DNA of 64,000 nt from Tubiluchus corallicola (GCA_030141605.1 JAQGDQ010000171.1:122926-186925); one strand, 5' to 3'; positions 46,054-60,260 are shown, counted from the first letter of the stretch. Numbers and translations are program-made. The notes: generated by a model not told the origin, from the sequence alone.

Positions 46054-46260
46054 TTAAGTGGCCGAGTGGTTTAGATTTCGGACTGCAACCACGCAGCCTT
46101 GAGTTCGATACTACCGGCTGCCAACGCCAGGAAATATACCTTGCATGTTATTCGTTGTTTGTGTTTTAGATTTCGGACTGCAACCACGCAGCCTTGAGTT
46201 CGATACTACCGGCTGCCAACGCCAGGAAATATACCTTGCATGTTATTCGTTGTTTGTGTT
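46054..46260 (+). repeat. tRNA-like head with an exact 95-bp tandem duplication
   Basis: AAGTGGCCGAGTGGTTTAGA (box A, as in class II tRNAs) and TTGAGTTCGATACTACCGG (box B) form a tRNA-like head. From TTAGATTTCGGACTGCAACC onward, 46071-46165 is repeated without visible change at 46166-46260. The second unit has box B but not the full box A. Identity implies a recent duplication. It is a tRNA pseudogene or SINE head. Confidence 0.75.
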
Positions 46261-48720
46261 TTTTTACTCTTACTTGTATTGTTGTGTAAATCGCTAACAG
46301 CTGTTAGTGCTAATGTTGTCTGTTAAACGAGCGACGGTAAACAAATCTTGCCTTTCCTTTATCTTTGCTCGTTTTAAATAAAGAATTTTGTGGTAAAGAG
46401 ACGAAATTTATTGCGAAGTAGGGGTGCTGTCAGCTGTTGTTTTCTGCTATAAAAATCAAATATCCTACTCTACTTAGAGTGAGACATCAAAAATAACGCT
46501 TAACTTTTTACTTTGACTGATACAACGAAATTCCATTTTGATTAATGAACTGGGAACTGACAAGTATAACTGCACCTAAAATCTTATTTTACCACGTGCT
46601 AGCGGCGTGACATCCATTAATTAAACTTCATACAACTTTTCTTACCGTCCTGTGTAACCGTTTCATGCACAGGAAGCCGGCATTGTACGTGAAGACGGGC
46701 GTGCTGTTGATGCATTTCTGACACTTTAGTAATGAAAGGAGGAAAGCTAAGAGTATTTTAAGTCTGTGTAGTTGCGCTTTTAAAGGTGGTTGATTTGAAA
46801 ATGCTGAGAAGCCTGAGATCATCGTAAAAATTTTGCTAAACACGTCAGGGAAAGGGAGGACTTTGTCATAATTGACACCATTTGACGCCCTGATTGCGCC
46901 CTGTCATCAAGATTAAAAGATGGGCTGTTAATCTTTAACTAAATATTTAGATACTTATTAGTGTCAAAAGTACGTACAATACAAGAAAAACAAGAAGACA
47001 TACATACAATTTCAATTTTAAACTATAATGACACTATATACAAACGATATATATATACTAATATACTAATAAAACAAATATTATTAAATCTTCCCGTTAG
47101 TTATATTAGGTATTTAAATGAAGTGTTTAGTAATTAGTATTTAAAATGAATTGTCAAGTCGTTGATATACAAGGAAAAGAGAACTGGGCTCCTTGCTTAA
47201 CACCTAGGGATGATAGTATACCTTCTGTTAATCCTCCAGCGAGTTTAACGGAGCAGTTAGTTTAGGAGTACATATTTTGCAAAATCTTAAGGAAATAACC
47301 ACCTACAAATAAACTTCACTCAGTTGGAATAATAATCAGCTTTTCTCCAGTGAGGGTGAGAAACTTTCAATGAAAAAGCGTTGAACCGATTAAGCAACAC
47401 TGAACCTGGTAGTAGCCTGATAGTAAACAGGCGGGTCACAGTCATTGGTGGCTATTTACCTCATTCGGGGAAGGAGGATGTTTGTACACCTAAACTTGCG
47501 AGCTCTTTGCGAGTTCGCGTCTCGTCTTAGGTGATTATCTTCCATAACGTCATTGTTTATTCTTGATGTGATAAGTTCCGGTCCCTACGCGGCATTTACA
47601 TTGAGTGTGCCTTGTCATTTAATGTTTGCCAACTCACAGAGTGTATTATTATAAAAAATAATACAAGAAAGAGAATTGTTATGATGCAGTACTGTTGTGA
47701 TCAAAGAGTTTCAACTAAGTTAACAAATGCATCATCTCGTAAACTCACTTGTTGACTGTGTGAATTTCTGTTAACGTTATCTTCCTCAAACGTCAAGGGG
47801 CCAAAAGCCAATAAATATAGCGAGAAGCCTGTCTAGACGTGAATGTGCTGAATTCACTGACAGTCACATGCTACACTTACGTTCCTAATGATCATTCATT
47901 TGGAGATCTGGCAGCAAATTGAACTTTAAACAGAGCGATGCAACCCTTGGGATGGACAAATTCTCCAACGCGAAGTAGTTATATGATGGCGTTTTTTGCC
48001 GAACTGAAAAGAAACAGATTAGGTATTACTAACAACCGATACCGATAAAGTTTTATTGATCAATAGCCGATTATAGTAAATAATATATGCTTCGCTTAGA
48101 GTTAGCAGGTCCAGATAGTCAACGAAATTAAAGCAGCTGAAGGAGCAATGATGTTGCTTGCCGGTATTGGTATCCCCATTATAAATAATTAGAAAACGAT
48201 ACTGCAAAGGCTGCCAAGGCCTAATCAAGTAGTGAATAGAATTTAAAGAGAAGCAAAGCAAATGCGATGAATGCCATTATTCAGTGCCAATGTTTCTTTC
48301 ATTCCTTCTAGAGCTGTCTTAAAGTTTTTTAATGGCTTTTATCTGGTATTACTCTTCGGGTGTTTGGACGTTTTCCTTCAATCCCATATCTATGGATATA
48401 TGGATATATATATATATTATTACAGGGAAACACAATGGCAATCTGTGTTTCAACAAACCGATACTATTACTTGTCCAAGAAAATAATCCCAAGTTTTTGC
48501 ATTTGCAAGAATGCCGAAAATCCGACACAAAAATATTTATGAGCAAGAGAATAGCTAAGTGGTCACGGAATCTACACTTAGTGGTCACTAGAAAAGTTAT
48601 GCATAACTGAACCTTGTTAGTAAATTGGGCAACCACCAAAAAACTGACACCTGTCAATCTGCATTGCAGCTTATCTCACTGAGAAAGTCTATTTAGACAA
48701 GGATATGCCAAGATCCAATG
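46261..48720. other. no gene recognised
   Basis: AT-rich spacer of ~2.4 kb. Frames at 46628, 48019 and 48271-48657 overlap on both strands without motifs. An alternating TA run lies at 48400-48420. Confidence 0.5.
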
Positions 48721-48756
48721 AGTGTCATTGCCAGTTATTGATGTGATTGTTCTTGG

Positions 48757-48933
48757 ATGATAACTAGTCAAAACAATATCACACTTTCTCTGGAACTGCA
48801 AACGGATCATAAGCTACAGCAGATTGGTCGTCTAGCTTCTTTATGGAACTATAGAACTTTTATTGCTCGTCTTGACAGTGATCACATTCCACCTAATTTG
48901 CCTTCTTCTGACCCCGCCATTGCTTCTATGTAG
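48757..48933 (+). CDS. unrecognised 58-residue open frame
   Basis: ATG at 48757, TAG at 48931. The sequence (LELQTDHKLQQIGRLASLWN, then IARLDSDHIPPNLPSSDP) has a balanced, protein-like composition with an amphipathic first half. The same frame continues past the stop for ~17 codons (DSICHAILRITCGEIV), again protein-like, before a second stop. That suggests a decayed coding segment more than a small gene. I recognise no family. Confidence 0.2.
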   Translation: MITSQNNITLSLELQTDHKLQQIGRLASLWNYRTFIARLDSDHIPPNLPSSDPAIASM

Positions 48934-49579
48934 GACTCAATCTGTCACGCAATATTGCGTATTACTTGCGGAGAAATTGTGTAAATGGGAACTGCATAAA
49001 TTAGATTACTCTGTCCGCGCTCTATAGATGCAGGCATGGTCTCAGGACGAGAAATCTATAGATGTAACTCTAGAATGTTTCCAAATATTTAAAATCATAA
49101 TCGAGAAATAAGACGCCGCCATTATCACCATGTTAATGCTACAAATTATTGTGTTTTTCACAACACGGGTTCTTTGGTCCACGAAAATGTTGTTACTGCC
49201 TATATTTTTTTCCAAGCTTTACCGTGTCGAGCGACGGAGATGTAGGTTGTTGGAAATTGTGGAAGGATAACTTGATTACGTAATATTTGCGCTCGTCTCG
49301 TTAGTTAAGAATTAGTATTTTGTTAACCCCGCTAGAAGCATGTGGCAGGCAGACAACTGCCAGAAACACTAATGGCACGTTCACATTTACGGAACTGCGG
49401 CGACCGTAACAGCAATGCTATTATCTATTATTCTCGAATTCGAAATAAGCAGTGAATTTGTAACGAGTGCTGTAAAGTTTTTTGACTCAGGGTAGTAAAA
49501 GAACGTGCACCATTATTAGGAACCATTACAATTGCATACAAAGTTTTAATTAATTAATAATCTAATTAATACATCTTAG
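48934..49579. other. no gene recognised
   Basis: AT-rich spacer. The last part may be non-conserved LINE sequence. Confidence 0.4.
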
Positions 49580-49837
49580 CAACAACAAAAGCAAAACGAA
49601 CTGGGCAATAGGATATACAAAGTACAGAAAAATTACTTTGAAATCACAAGTGAAAAAAGCTTACTTAATTGCTTCAAAAATTTGTTCAGCAGCAGAGTTG
49701 TAAGTTTATGGAATAAACTACCACCATATGTGAATGGTGCTCCAACTGAAAATGCTGGTAACAGAAAATTATTTAAAAAACATGTTGATTATAGCAAATT
49801 TTTACTTTTAACAGACACCTGTAAGCGGTTATTTTAG
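49580..49837 (+). pseudogene. CR1/Jockey-type LINE C-terminal fragment
   Basis: The open frame starts after a stop at 49577 without an ATG. It reads NELGNRIYKVQKNYFEI, then FSSRVVSLWNKLPPYVNGAP and KLFKKHVDY, ending at TAG. This matches the C-terminal signature of many non-LTR retrotransposon polymerases: F-F-x-x-R-V-V-x-x-W-N-x-L-P, then V-x-A, then F-K-x-x-L-D. Everything upstream of this end is missing. The 3' side to ~50010 ends in AAATAAATAAAATAAATT, a plausible LINE tail. Non-functional. Confidence 0.8.
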
Positions 49838-50010
49838 TTCTTTGTGTTTTTTAACGTAATTTTCTACTTATGTTATTATTATCACTTTGTTTTAATTTGT
49901 ACTGTTTTCGTAGTAGTCCTTTATGATTTTATTCCAATTTTCAACTGCCTTGTCACTCATACATTGTACTTTGAAGATTACGAAATAAATAAAATAAATT
50001 AATAAAAAAT
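49838..50010 (+). repeat. probable 3' UTR and tail of the LINE fragment
   Basis: A T-rich 3' region ends in ATAAATAAAATAAATTAATA-type repeats. Its continuity with the coding fragment is inferred. Confidence 0.5.
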
Positions 50011-50984
50011 AATAATAAATAATAGACAAAATATAATTCTCGTTTCACTATGTGTTAATCTCAGTAACTATGTGGAGGCAACTGGAGTGCTTAATCAGTA
50101 TTGAAGGCCCGAAATGTCCGAGGGTGGAGAGGAGACTTAAACAATGCAATATTTACAACTCTAAAATGTAGTAAATGAAATTTTAGCCTGCAAAACACTG
50201 TTAGTGTAAAAATCGTAGAAAAACAATTTATAACAGTTTACAGAGGCTGTTACTTAATAAGAAAGTAACAAGTGATGATCCTAAACTTACAGAGGACATT
50301 ACGCAGTCTGCTAGCCTAGTCTATCAGAAAGCAAATTGCAGTCATTCTCGAAGAATCTGAACAACGCAACAAACAATATCAGTGAATAAATTCTGGTATG
50401 CGCATTCACTCGGCTGTTGATTTTAATTACCACTGATTGTCCACAACAAAGAGTCCATCCAATTAAACAAGGGAGAGAAATATTTGCCAGTTAGTTGACA
50501 GTTCAAATCGTCCAATCAATCCACGAGACAGAGTGAGTGATAGATTAAAGGTGATTTAAAACCTAGTCGAGTTAAATTTTTCAGGAAGGAGTTCACTGAT
50601 GTTTCAACGGGTTTTAATAAGTCGGTACCATTGCTAAAAGGGAATTAGCGTATGTTTTTTCAGAAAATTTCTAGCTAAATTGTAGTTTTTTCAAGGAGTG
50701 CTGTGTTTTAAAGATTTAATTGAAAATCCGCGTTTCTTGAAAAAAACAACTAAAAAACTAGAATGAAAACTACAATTAGTTCTAGTTTATAAAAAAATTG
50801 GTCTTTATAAAATATTAGCCAGGTTTCACCAATTGAAGGACGAAAACATTCTCATGTAAAAACCAGCTTCGTGAATGTAATTAACTTGTTCCCTGAGAAA
50901 ACGTCGTGTTGCTAGAGAGACAAGATTCGGTTAAAGTTTACGATTTCCAACACACAAGAAATTTATTCATGAAGCGACTAGGAT
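50011..50984. other. no gene recognised
   Basis: AT-rich spacer. Confidence 0.5.
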
Positions 50985-51095
50985 TAAACTTAGGGTTAGG
51001 ATTAGGGTTAGGGTTAGGGTTAGGATTAGGGTTAGGGTTATGGTTATGGTTATGGTTAGGTTTGGGTTAGGACTAGGGTTAGTATTAGGAACAAT
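50985..51095 (+). repeat. interstitial telomere-like (TTAGGG)n block
   Basis: About 100 bp of TTAGGG units mixed with TTAGGA, TTATGG and TTGGG variants. TTAGGG is the common metazoan telomere repeat. The degeneracy shows an old internal block, not a chromosome end. Confidence 0.95.
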
Positions 51096-53031
<1,936 letters not shown>

Positions 53032-53201
53032 ACCAAGACAATAAAACAGCAATACAATGGACATACTCGTGTATAATAGCAGATGAAGAGACTGACTGCA
53101 TGAAGCGTTAACGTGGATTTTGTATGCCGTCTCGAATTTTCTCCTGCAAGCTAACAAAGGTTTCCATTGAGATACTAATGTAAGTAAAAAATTTCCCCTT
53201 G

Positions 53202-53552
53202 TCAGCTCTCTACTGAGAGTTCAGTTTGGCTATCACGCCGCGGCAGGATCTCAGTTTGTTCATTGGATGCACACAGAGTACTGCATTCTCGTTTACTGCA
53301 TCTTCTAATTAGTCTCAGATGTCTGCAAGCAATTAAAACTACCAAATCCTCCTCATCTCTGCTTGTTTTAGTGTAGTTTGCGTGATTTTGTGCAGCGCGT
53401 GAAGCAAATTTTGCATAACGCTTTATTCTGGGTTCAACTGTGTCGTGTTTACTCAATTTTGTCGTGTAGCGCCATGCGACCAAGACGACACTCCAGGCCC
53501 TTCGGGAAAAATGACCCATCTTCTGTTCTAATAAGCCTAACCAAATACTCAT
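53202..53552 (-). CDS. unrecognised 116-residue open frame
   Basis: ATG at 53552 with A at -3, TGA at 53202. By eye the region is richer in G+C than its AT-rich surroundings. The product is basic and hydrophilic after a short aromatic start (RRAWSVVLVAWRYTTKLSK, KRYAKFASRAAQNHANYTK). It has a cysteine pair region (RRCSKRECSTLC) and a polar tail ending TELSVES. I see no signal peptide, membrane span or known domain. An in-frame stop lies just before the ATG, so it is a single-exon frame or an exon beginning near CCAG at 53554. The overlapping plus frame at 53378 looks less protein-like. Confidence 0.3.
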   Translation of the reverse strand: MSIWLGLLEQKMGHFSRRAWSVVLVAWRYTTKLSKHDTVEPRIKRYAKFASRAAQNHANYTKTSRDEEDLVVLIACRHLRLIRRCSKRECSTLCASNEQTEILPRRDSQTELSVES

Positions 53553-53746
53553 TCTGGTCCTTTGTCAATCAGATGTCTGTCAACATTTACTTTCAATCCT
53601 TCATTAAATACATTGCAAGAAAATACTAAGGATGATACTATAGGTTTATCCAAAGCTTTCTTTTTCAAGCTAACAAACCCATATTATGCACTGGTACATA
53701 ATTAATCGTGGTTATCATACGGTACAGCACAGTTCTCTGCAGTAGT

Positions 53747-53964
53747 TAAAGCAAAATCGGACCCAATCTTAAACTGTAGCTCAAAACTGTCTACTCTTTA
53801 AAATGTTACATACACTACAAGGAAACATACTATTTTGTCAAAAATGACTTACGTGAAAGAATTATTACCACACAAGCACAATTTCACTTTCGCGCCATTA
53901 GTTCTTTACTGTCTCTGTTGGTTGCATGAACCGAACAAAAAGCACAGAAACATTGCATTAAAAG

Positions 53965-54003
<39 letters not shown>

Positions 54004-54060
54004 TATTTTTATGCAATGTTTCTGTGCTTTTTGCTCGGTGCATGCAACCAACAGTGGCAG
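53747..54060 (+). mobile_element. family E copy carrying a hairpin insertion
   Basis: The head, TTAAAGCAAAATCGGACCCA to TTTCGCGCCATTAGTTC, matches 18876-19018 (CAATCTTAAACTGTAG, CAAAAATGACTTA, GAAAGAATTATTACCACACA). After that the two copies differ. Here arms 53916-53958 and 54011-54053 form a 43-bp inverted repeat with two mismatches (AAAAAGCACAGAAACATTGC within each arm) around a 52-nt AT-rich loop holding (AT)n. Confidence 0.8.
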
Positions 54061-54605
54061 TTATGTTTTTATGTCACTTTGTAGAGCGCGGTGCAAACCT
54101 CGCAAATTTATTAAAAAACATAAAAGACAAAGAACGAGTGAAATAAATCTGTGCACAATCTATAGTGGAAACCATTAGTGCAAGCTTTCAACTCAAACAA
54201 AAAATTGTCTCTGCAAAAAATCATAATGCATGTTTTCGTCAAACACTGTAAATATCGAAAGTCAATAAACTTACCAAGATTATAAATTGTATAGTGTTTT
54301 TGACATCTAGGTAGGATTGGTTGCCCATGTATTTATTTATCGTTCATTTAGAATGTAAAAGCATTGTCGACAAGGTTCACAATGCATAAGTCGATGCTGA
54401 TCGACATCTGAAAGTGACTAGTTCTCTCTATAATCTCTCGTTATTTCTGATATATTGTTAGCTGATGCCATATCTTGCCACAAACAGGAATGGAAATGTC
54501 GGCTTCTGTTTTAGTGAGATGTTATTGTGAAAAATGCCCTCTGAATGGAAAGTAACCAATACCTACGCGGAGAGGATTTAGTATGTAACGTGTCAGTAGT
54601 CATGA
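54061..54605. other. no gene recognised
   Basis: AT-rich spacer. Confidence 0.5.
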
Positions 54606-54612
54606 GAAGCCA

Positions 54613-54735
54613 CTATTATTATCGTCGTCAACAAAATCATCGTCGTCGCTGTCGTCATCGTCATCCTCATAATCATGGTAAATGCCATCATCATCATCAT
54701 CATCATCAACGTCGATGTCGTCATCATCGCCTGCA
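54613..54735. repeat. (CAT)n / (CGT)n tract
   Basis: Degenerate ATC and GTC triplets, similar in kind to the arrays at 20983, 34556 and 55060. Confidence 0.85.
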
Positions 54736-55059
54736 ACGGTAGCAGCAAGAGCCTGTTTTTTCGCTATCATCCTTACTAAGTGTTTTCATGATTTCTCTTC
54801 TCTTCAAGTTTTTCTCTCTTTCAATTGTTTGCTGCTATTAACAAATACACGTCATTGTATCGCTTCAAGTGAATAAAGATCACATGGCGCATCTCTTATT
54901 AGCTTAATTGATCAAGTCATAAGATAATTAAAATTCTAAATTGAATGAATCCCAATTGTGTGGTTTATGAACAGAAACTCTGAAGGCTCAGATTACCCAA
55001 ATGACATGCAAAATAACAAGTTATAATTTTGTTACTGTCGTTACCAGCATTATCGCCTT
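54736..55059. other. no gene recognised
   Basis: Short AT-rich spacer between two trinucleotide arrays. Confidence 0.5.
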
Positions 55060-55690
55060 TTGCTTTTCATCATCATCATCAACATCATCATCATCATCAT
55101 CGTCATCATCATCATCTTCTTCTTCGTCGTCACCATCGCCATCATCATCATCATCAACATCATCATCGTTATCACCATTTTCATTATTATTATCATCATC
55201 AACATCATCATCGTCATCATCATCATCTTCTTCTTCGTCGTCACCATCACCATCATCATCATCATCAACATCATCATCGTCATCATCATCATCTTCTTCT
55301 TCGTCGTCGACACCATCGCCATCATCATCATCAACATCATCATCGTTATCAACATTTTCATTATTATTATCATCATCAACATCATCATCGTCATCATCAT
55401 CATCATCTTCTTCTTCGTCGTCACCGTCGCCATCATCATCATAATCAACATCATCATCGTTATCACCATTTTCATTATTATTATCATCATCAACATCATC
55501 ATCGTCATCATCATCATCTTCTTCTTCGTCGTCGACACCATCGCCATCATCATCATCAACATCGTCATCGTTATCAACATTTTCATTATTATTATCATCA
55601 TCAGCATCATCATCGTCGTCACCTTCGCCATCGTGGTTATCGTCATCATCATCAGCAGCAGCAGATTCTGCATCAGCATCAGCATTAACG
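55060..55690. repeat. higher-order repeat of CAT triplets
   Basis: The array is organised in a larger unit: CATCATCATCATCTTCTTCT, then TCGTCGTC(GAC)ACCATCGCC, a run of CAT, ATCGTTATCA, CATTTTCATTATTATTATCA, and again CAT. The CTTCTTCTTCGTCG landmark recurs near 55114, 55228, 55292, 55407 and 55518, in long and short versions of the unit. The ~215-codon frames on both strands (His/Arg, Ser, Ile or Met-rich) are not genes. Confidence 0.92.
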
Positions 55691-56686
55691 TTCTCATTTT
55701 GACATCTTTTTCTTGATTAGTTGTTGTGCCAACAGAAAAAGTTTATAATGTTGGTGCTAAGCAATAACTTGATAAAGGATTCCACCTTAAATGAGTCCAC
55801 TATACAGACAATAGAAGCTTGAAAACGGTTGTATGAAAATTTAATGACTGGTTTTTATGAAGAACTGTTAAAAACCAAAACTCTTGGTAACAAATGGTAG
55901 TAATACTGGTTTCTTCTTTGTAGATCTGTGTTGAAGTGATTATAACCAAAATATTCAAAAGAAAATGGGTATTGATAATTCACAGAACAGCGCAGAATAT
56001 CGGTTCGATATTCAAATAACACATACGTTAAAATTCCAAGCCTTCAAAATTAATTACAATAAACACAAATTTGGTAAAATATAAACGTTCTGTACAATCG
56101 GATGTCTCCACCATTTTTATTGCAGGGAATTTGGAATTGTTCCCATTGAATCCATTTATACCACGAATGTGTCAAGTTACTATTGGGGGATGAGCTAAAT
56201 TTGCTCTGCAGGCAGCTTCAACTTTAACGCCTGTTCCTCTTGCTATGAGCTGTTCGAGATTTCTTTTCTTTTTATTTTACTCTCCATCAAATTTGATGAA
56301 ATCGAATCCGTTTCGGCAATGTGCTAATTATAAGCATGTAACAGAATCCAATTTTGCTGGACATGTCAATTATTAAGCATCTCCACTATCAACGCTGGTG
56401 CAGCCTACTCCACAAACGACTCTCATGAGATGATCATAAAACTTCGATAGCTATTTTCCCTTTGAGATAAAAGAACCGATAAAAATTTCATTGTTTCGTG
56501 ATACGTTGTTCCTTTTGAGAATATTTTACACGATCGACTAGATAATGAAAACCTTGCGGAGTTGAATGGCAAAAAATGAAAATGTTTTAGCAGCACCTGG
56601 TGGGATTTTTTCTTTCAATTCGATTAAATCGCCATTCTTCTCCGGGGAGTTTTGATTATAATTTCTCTCTCTCCCTTTCACTTACA
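55691..56686. other. no gene recognised
   Basis: AT-rich spacer. Confidence 0.5.
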
Positions 56687-56730
56687 CACACACACACACA
56701 CACAGACACACACACACACACACACACAAA

Positions 56731-56788
<58 letters not shown>
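56687..56788. repeat. (CA)n microsatellite
   Basis: About 100 bp of CA with a GA and two AACAAACA interruptions. Confidence 0.98.
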
Positions 56789-56789
<1 letters not shown>

Positions 56790-56869
56790 TAACTAAGAAA
56801 GGCTTCACGCATACAGGAATTAGCCTGGCAGACAATTATATGAGGAATTGAGTACAGAAAAATTATGCA

Positions 56870-56940
56870 TCAACTAGGATTCGAACCCGGAACCTCCTGT
56901 TTATATGGCAAATGGCTCTATCAGTAGGGTTATTGACCCA
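56870..56940 (-). repeat. tRNA-like sequence with intact box B
   Basis: On the minus strand CTACTGATAGAGCC (box-A-like) precedes GGTTCCGGGTTCGAATCCTA, which holds the canonical GGTTCGAATCC box B in a foldable T-arm. The D-arm and acceptor stem do not fold cleanly by eye. It could be a SINE head, a tRNA pseudogene or a divergent tRNA. Confidence 0.6.
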
Positions 56941-57056
56941 AAGAACAAAACTAGCAGAGTTGATCTAAATTATCGCCCTAATCAATCAGAGCCACCTATC
57001 TGCTACTAGTGATATATAATATATTTTGAATACACTCAACAACGGGAGTTTACGTA

Positions 57057-57544
<488 letters not shown>

Positions 57545-57547
57545 CCC

Positions 57548-57760
57548 AACTGACAGATCTTGAGGCCTGAAATTTTGGAAATACGGACAATCTAGTCTTT
57601 CGTTTCCATCTTCGTTGCCCCGTGTTGTCCTGTCATTTGATCATAGTACAATTGTTCTCAAAGCCGCCATCGTTATTTACACTGTTGTTGGATAAATCTG
57701 CAAATGACGGATAGTGAGCAGTCACCGTTACTGTCGACGACGATACTACTGTTAGTGCTA

Positions 57761-57806
<46 letters not shown>

Positions 57807-58032
57807 CCTTCTGGAACTGACAGATCTTGAGGCCTGAAATTTTGGAAAAGACGGGCAAACTAGTCTTTCGTTTCCATCTTCGTCGCCCCGTGTTGTCCTG
57901 TCATTTGATCATAGTACAATTATTCTCAAAGCCGCCATCGTTATTTACACTTTTGTTGGATAAATCTGCAAATGACGGATAGTGAGCAGTCACCGTTACT
58001 GTCGACGACGATACTACTGTTAGTGCTAGAAA
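57548..58032 (+). repeat. tandem duplication with internal (TC)n
   Basis: 57548-57764 and 57815-58032 are near-identical (AACTGACAGATCTTGAGGCC to CTGTTAGTGCTAGAAA) with a handful of changes. The spacer at 57765-57802 is again (TC)n, so the unit is TC-tract plus ~225 bp, copied once. The large tract at 57061 leads into the first unit. Confidence 0.95.
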
Positions 58033-59527
58033 GTGGTTTGTCAGGAGTTTTTGTTACTATTAGCTTTATTACCACTACCAATATCTACTAACGCCGTAGC
58101 TGCTGTTATATCAGTTGCTATTAACACTGTACCTGATGCTATTGTTAATCTTCCTAGTTGCCGGTGACGTTAATAGCCAATTATTTAGAATATGAAGTTA
58201 TTTATTTTTTCTGACTGATGATTTTATGGGTAATCTTTCAATCATCTTTAAAAAATCGCTAAAAAGGGTTCTAGAATTGTAACACGTAATCTTAAGATAG
58301 AAAAATTTGATCAGCAGCTGGTTTTTTAAACCCATACTGCTTGTAACATCAAGCGTTTGAGCCACGATAGATCACAGATGTTACGACCTCAAATGAATTA
58401 ATTTCAGCTACAAGCTGACATTTTAGTAGTAGTATGGTATCGAAGAAAAAATAGTAAAAATGGAAATTCGTTGAGAGATGAAAGTATTTGTTACGTGGAC
58501 TATTGAAAGTAGATAGGATAGTAAAGCTTCCTTGCGCTCATTGCATAATATTTTCCTAAATGTCGATTTATGGGTTTATTCGCTATTCATGCTGTGTTGT
58601 CATTTCCGGTCTTAAATAGCAAGTTCCGTTTTTAGAAAAATCTACTGGAACAAAAGCATGCACGATTGCGGGAAACTGAGCCAAAGAGAGCGTAATTCAA
58701 ATAGTGACTTTTAGAGGGTGATGTTGTAAACGTAGGTCTTATTCCTAAATTTTGTTGTTGACCTTCAAGAAGTAATATAGATCAGTGAGCAAGAATCTGC
58801 AAGAAATTTCATCGTTCGCGCTTTTTAATACAAACTTTTGACGCAAACACACATAGCAGTGATTGCAGGTTTCTATATAATTGATACTGTACTCACTGTA
58901 TTCGTATGATCATGAATAAAACTGAATTGAAAACTTGAATTTAAACTTGAATTCACAGCTCAAAGTCTTAAGTTATTCAGCAGCCAAATTTAAAATGTCT
59001 AAAGTGCCAGTCGGTTCCCTTCTGCAAAGTGACTCAATGCCAAAGAGTTACATCCTGGTAACTGTCAAAACTTTGGCAACAAAACTTGAATAACCTACAT
59101 CAACAGCAAGAAGGCAAACTTTATTGTGATTGATAATACTTTAATAGTTTACAGTCGAATTTGAGCTACTTAATTATTACTTGGGTTACTTAATTTTAAT
59201 GTCAATATTATTGCTATTAATAATAACACAAATTCACAGATAATTGAAGGCTCGTACCATCATTGGATTCTTATGGTACCAGATAAGAAATACATTTTTG
59301 AGAATGGATAGTAACAGGGTCAAAGGTCACTTAACATTTCAATTGCGTTTACTTTCAAGAACTATAACGGAGAACTTGGAGAAGCAAAGGAAGGTAATTG
59401 TTTGCAGCAAATTTTAGTGGAGCAGTTGATGATTTGACTTAGTTGATCGGTGAATAAACAGTAATAAAGCTCAAAACACGAAATTAGAAATGCTGAAGTC
59501 GTGAGAAAGCGATTCAGAAAAACAAGT
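58033..59527. other. no gene recognised; possible LINE tail
   Basis: AT-rich spacer. ATGAATAAAACTGAATTGAA followed by AACTTGAATTTAAACTTGAA near 58911-58953 resembles the AATAAA plus short-repeat tail of CR1/L2-type retroposons. No coding part was found. Confidence 0.4.
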
Positions 59528-60260
59528 TTAAAGCAAAAGCCAAGTCTCTCGGGAAGTTCAGCTTATTTTAATATTTGGGAAAAATGTTAAATAGTCTCAG
59601 CAATAAAACTGTGATGAGCACCTCATATACTCAATAAAATCAATTTAAATTCCTGATCACTTTACGCTTGGACGCGCTCATTTTAGACCAAAAATGGCGT
59701 CATCTGGTTTCCGTGCAATCCCGCCGGGTGCTTCAGAATCTCTTTTTAACTTACAGAGCGAACTCTGTAAACTAAATAACCAGCCCGTCACCTACTACGT
59801 GCCGGCAAGTTTACATGTTTATCTAAACGTCAACAAAAATCTGTTAATTAATTATTTACACAATTGATGTTAATTACTTACACATTTTAAAGTGTAATAC
59901 TGTAGATTAAGACAATGTAACCACTTTAAATTTGATCATAATGACTGATTTCTAGATAAACACAGCTAAACACGACATTAGAATAACTGTACTTCTAAGC
60001 AAATTGTAGAAATTTTGCAACATGTACCTTCACACAGCTTGCCTTTATGGCATTCACACTGCTCAACACACACCAGTTTACGTCATTTTTTGAAATATGC
60101 CGACATCAACGTTCGGTTGGTGGGAGATAAAAAATATTTAAATTTCTTTTACATTTTAAGCAAAACATTCTATGCGCATAATTTGTGTTGAGATTTGAAT
60201 ATTTTTAATGGTAAATTAAAATGCAATAAATGTTGTTCGAGGGTTGATTCTTCCTTTAAA
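59528..60260 (+). mobile_element. family B MITE, copy 2
   Basis: Starts TTAAAGCAAAAGCCAAGTCT, ends GGTTGATTCTTCCTTTAA. It is collinear with 42379-43113 along its whole length, with substitutions and small indels. The terminal ~10 bp pair as inverted repeats. Confidence 0.9.

Noticed and set aside
55029-55716. Frames of ~215 codons on both strands
   Set aside because: They are four readings of one CAT-triplet array, low-complexity in every frame.
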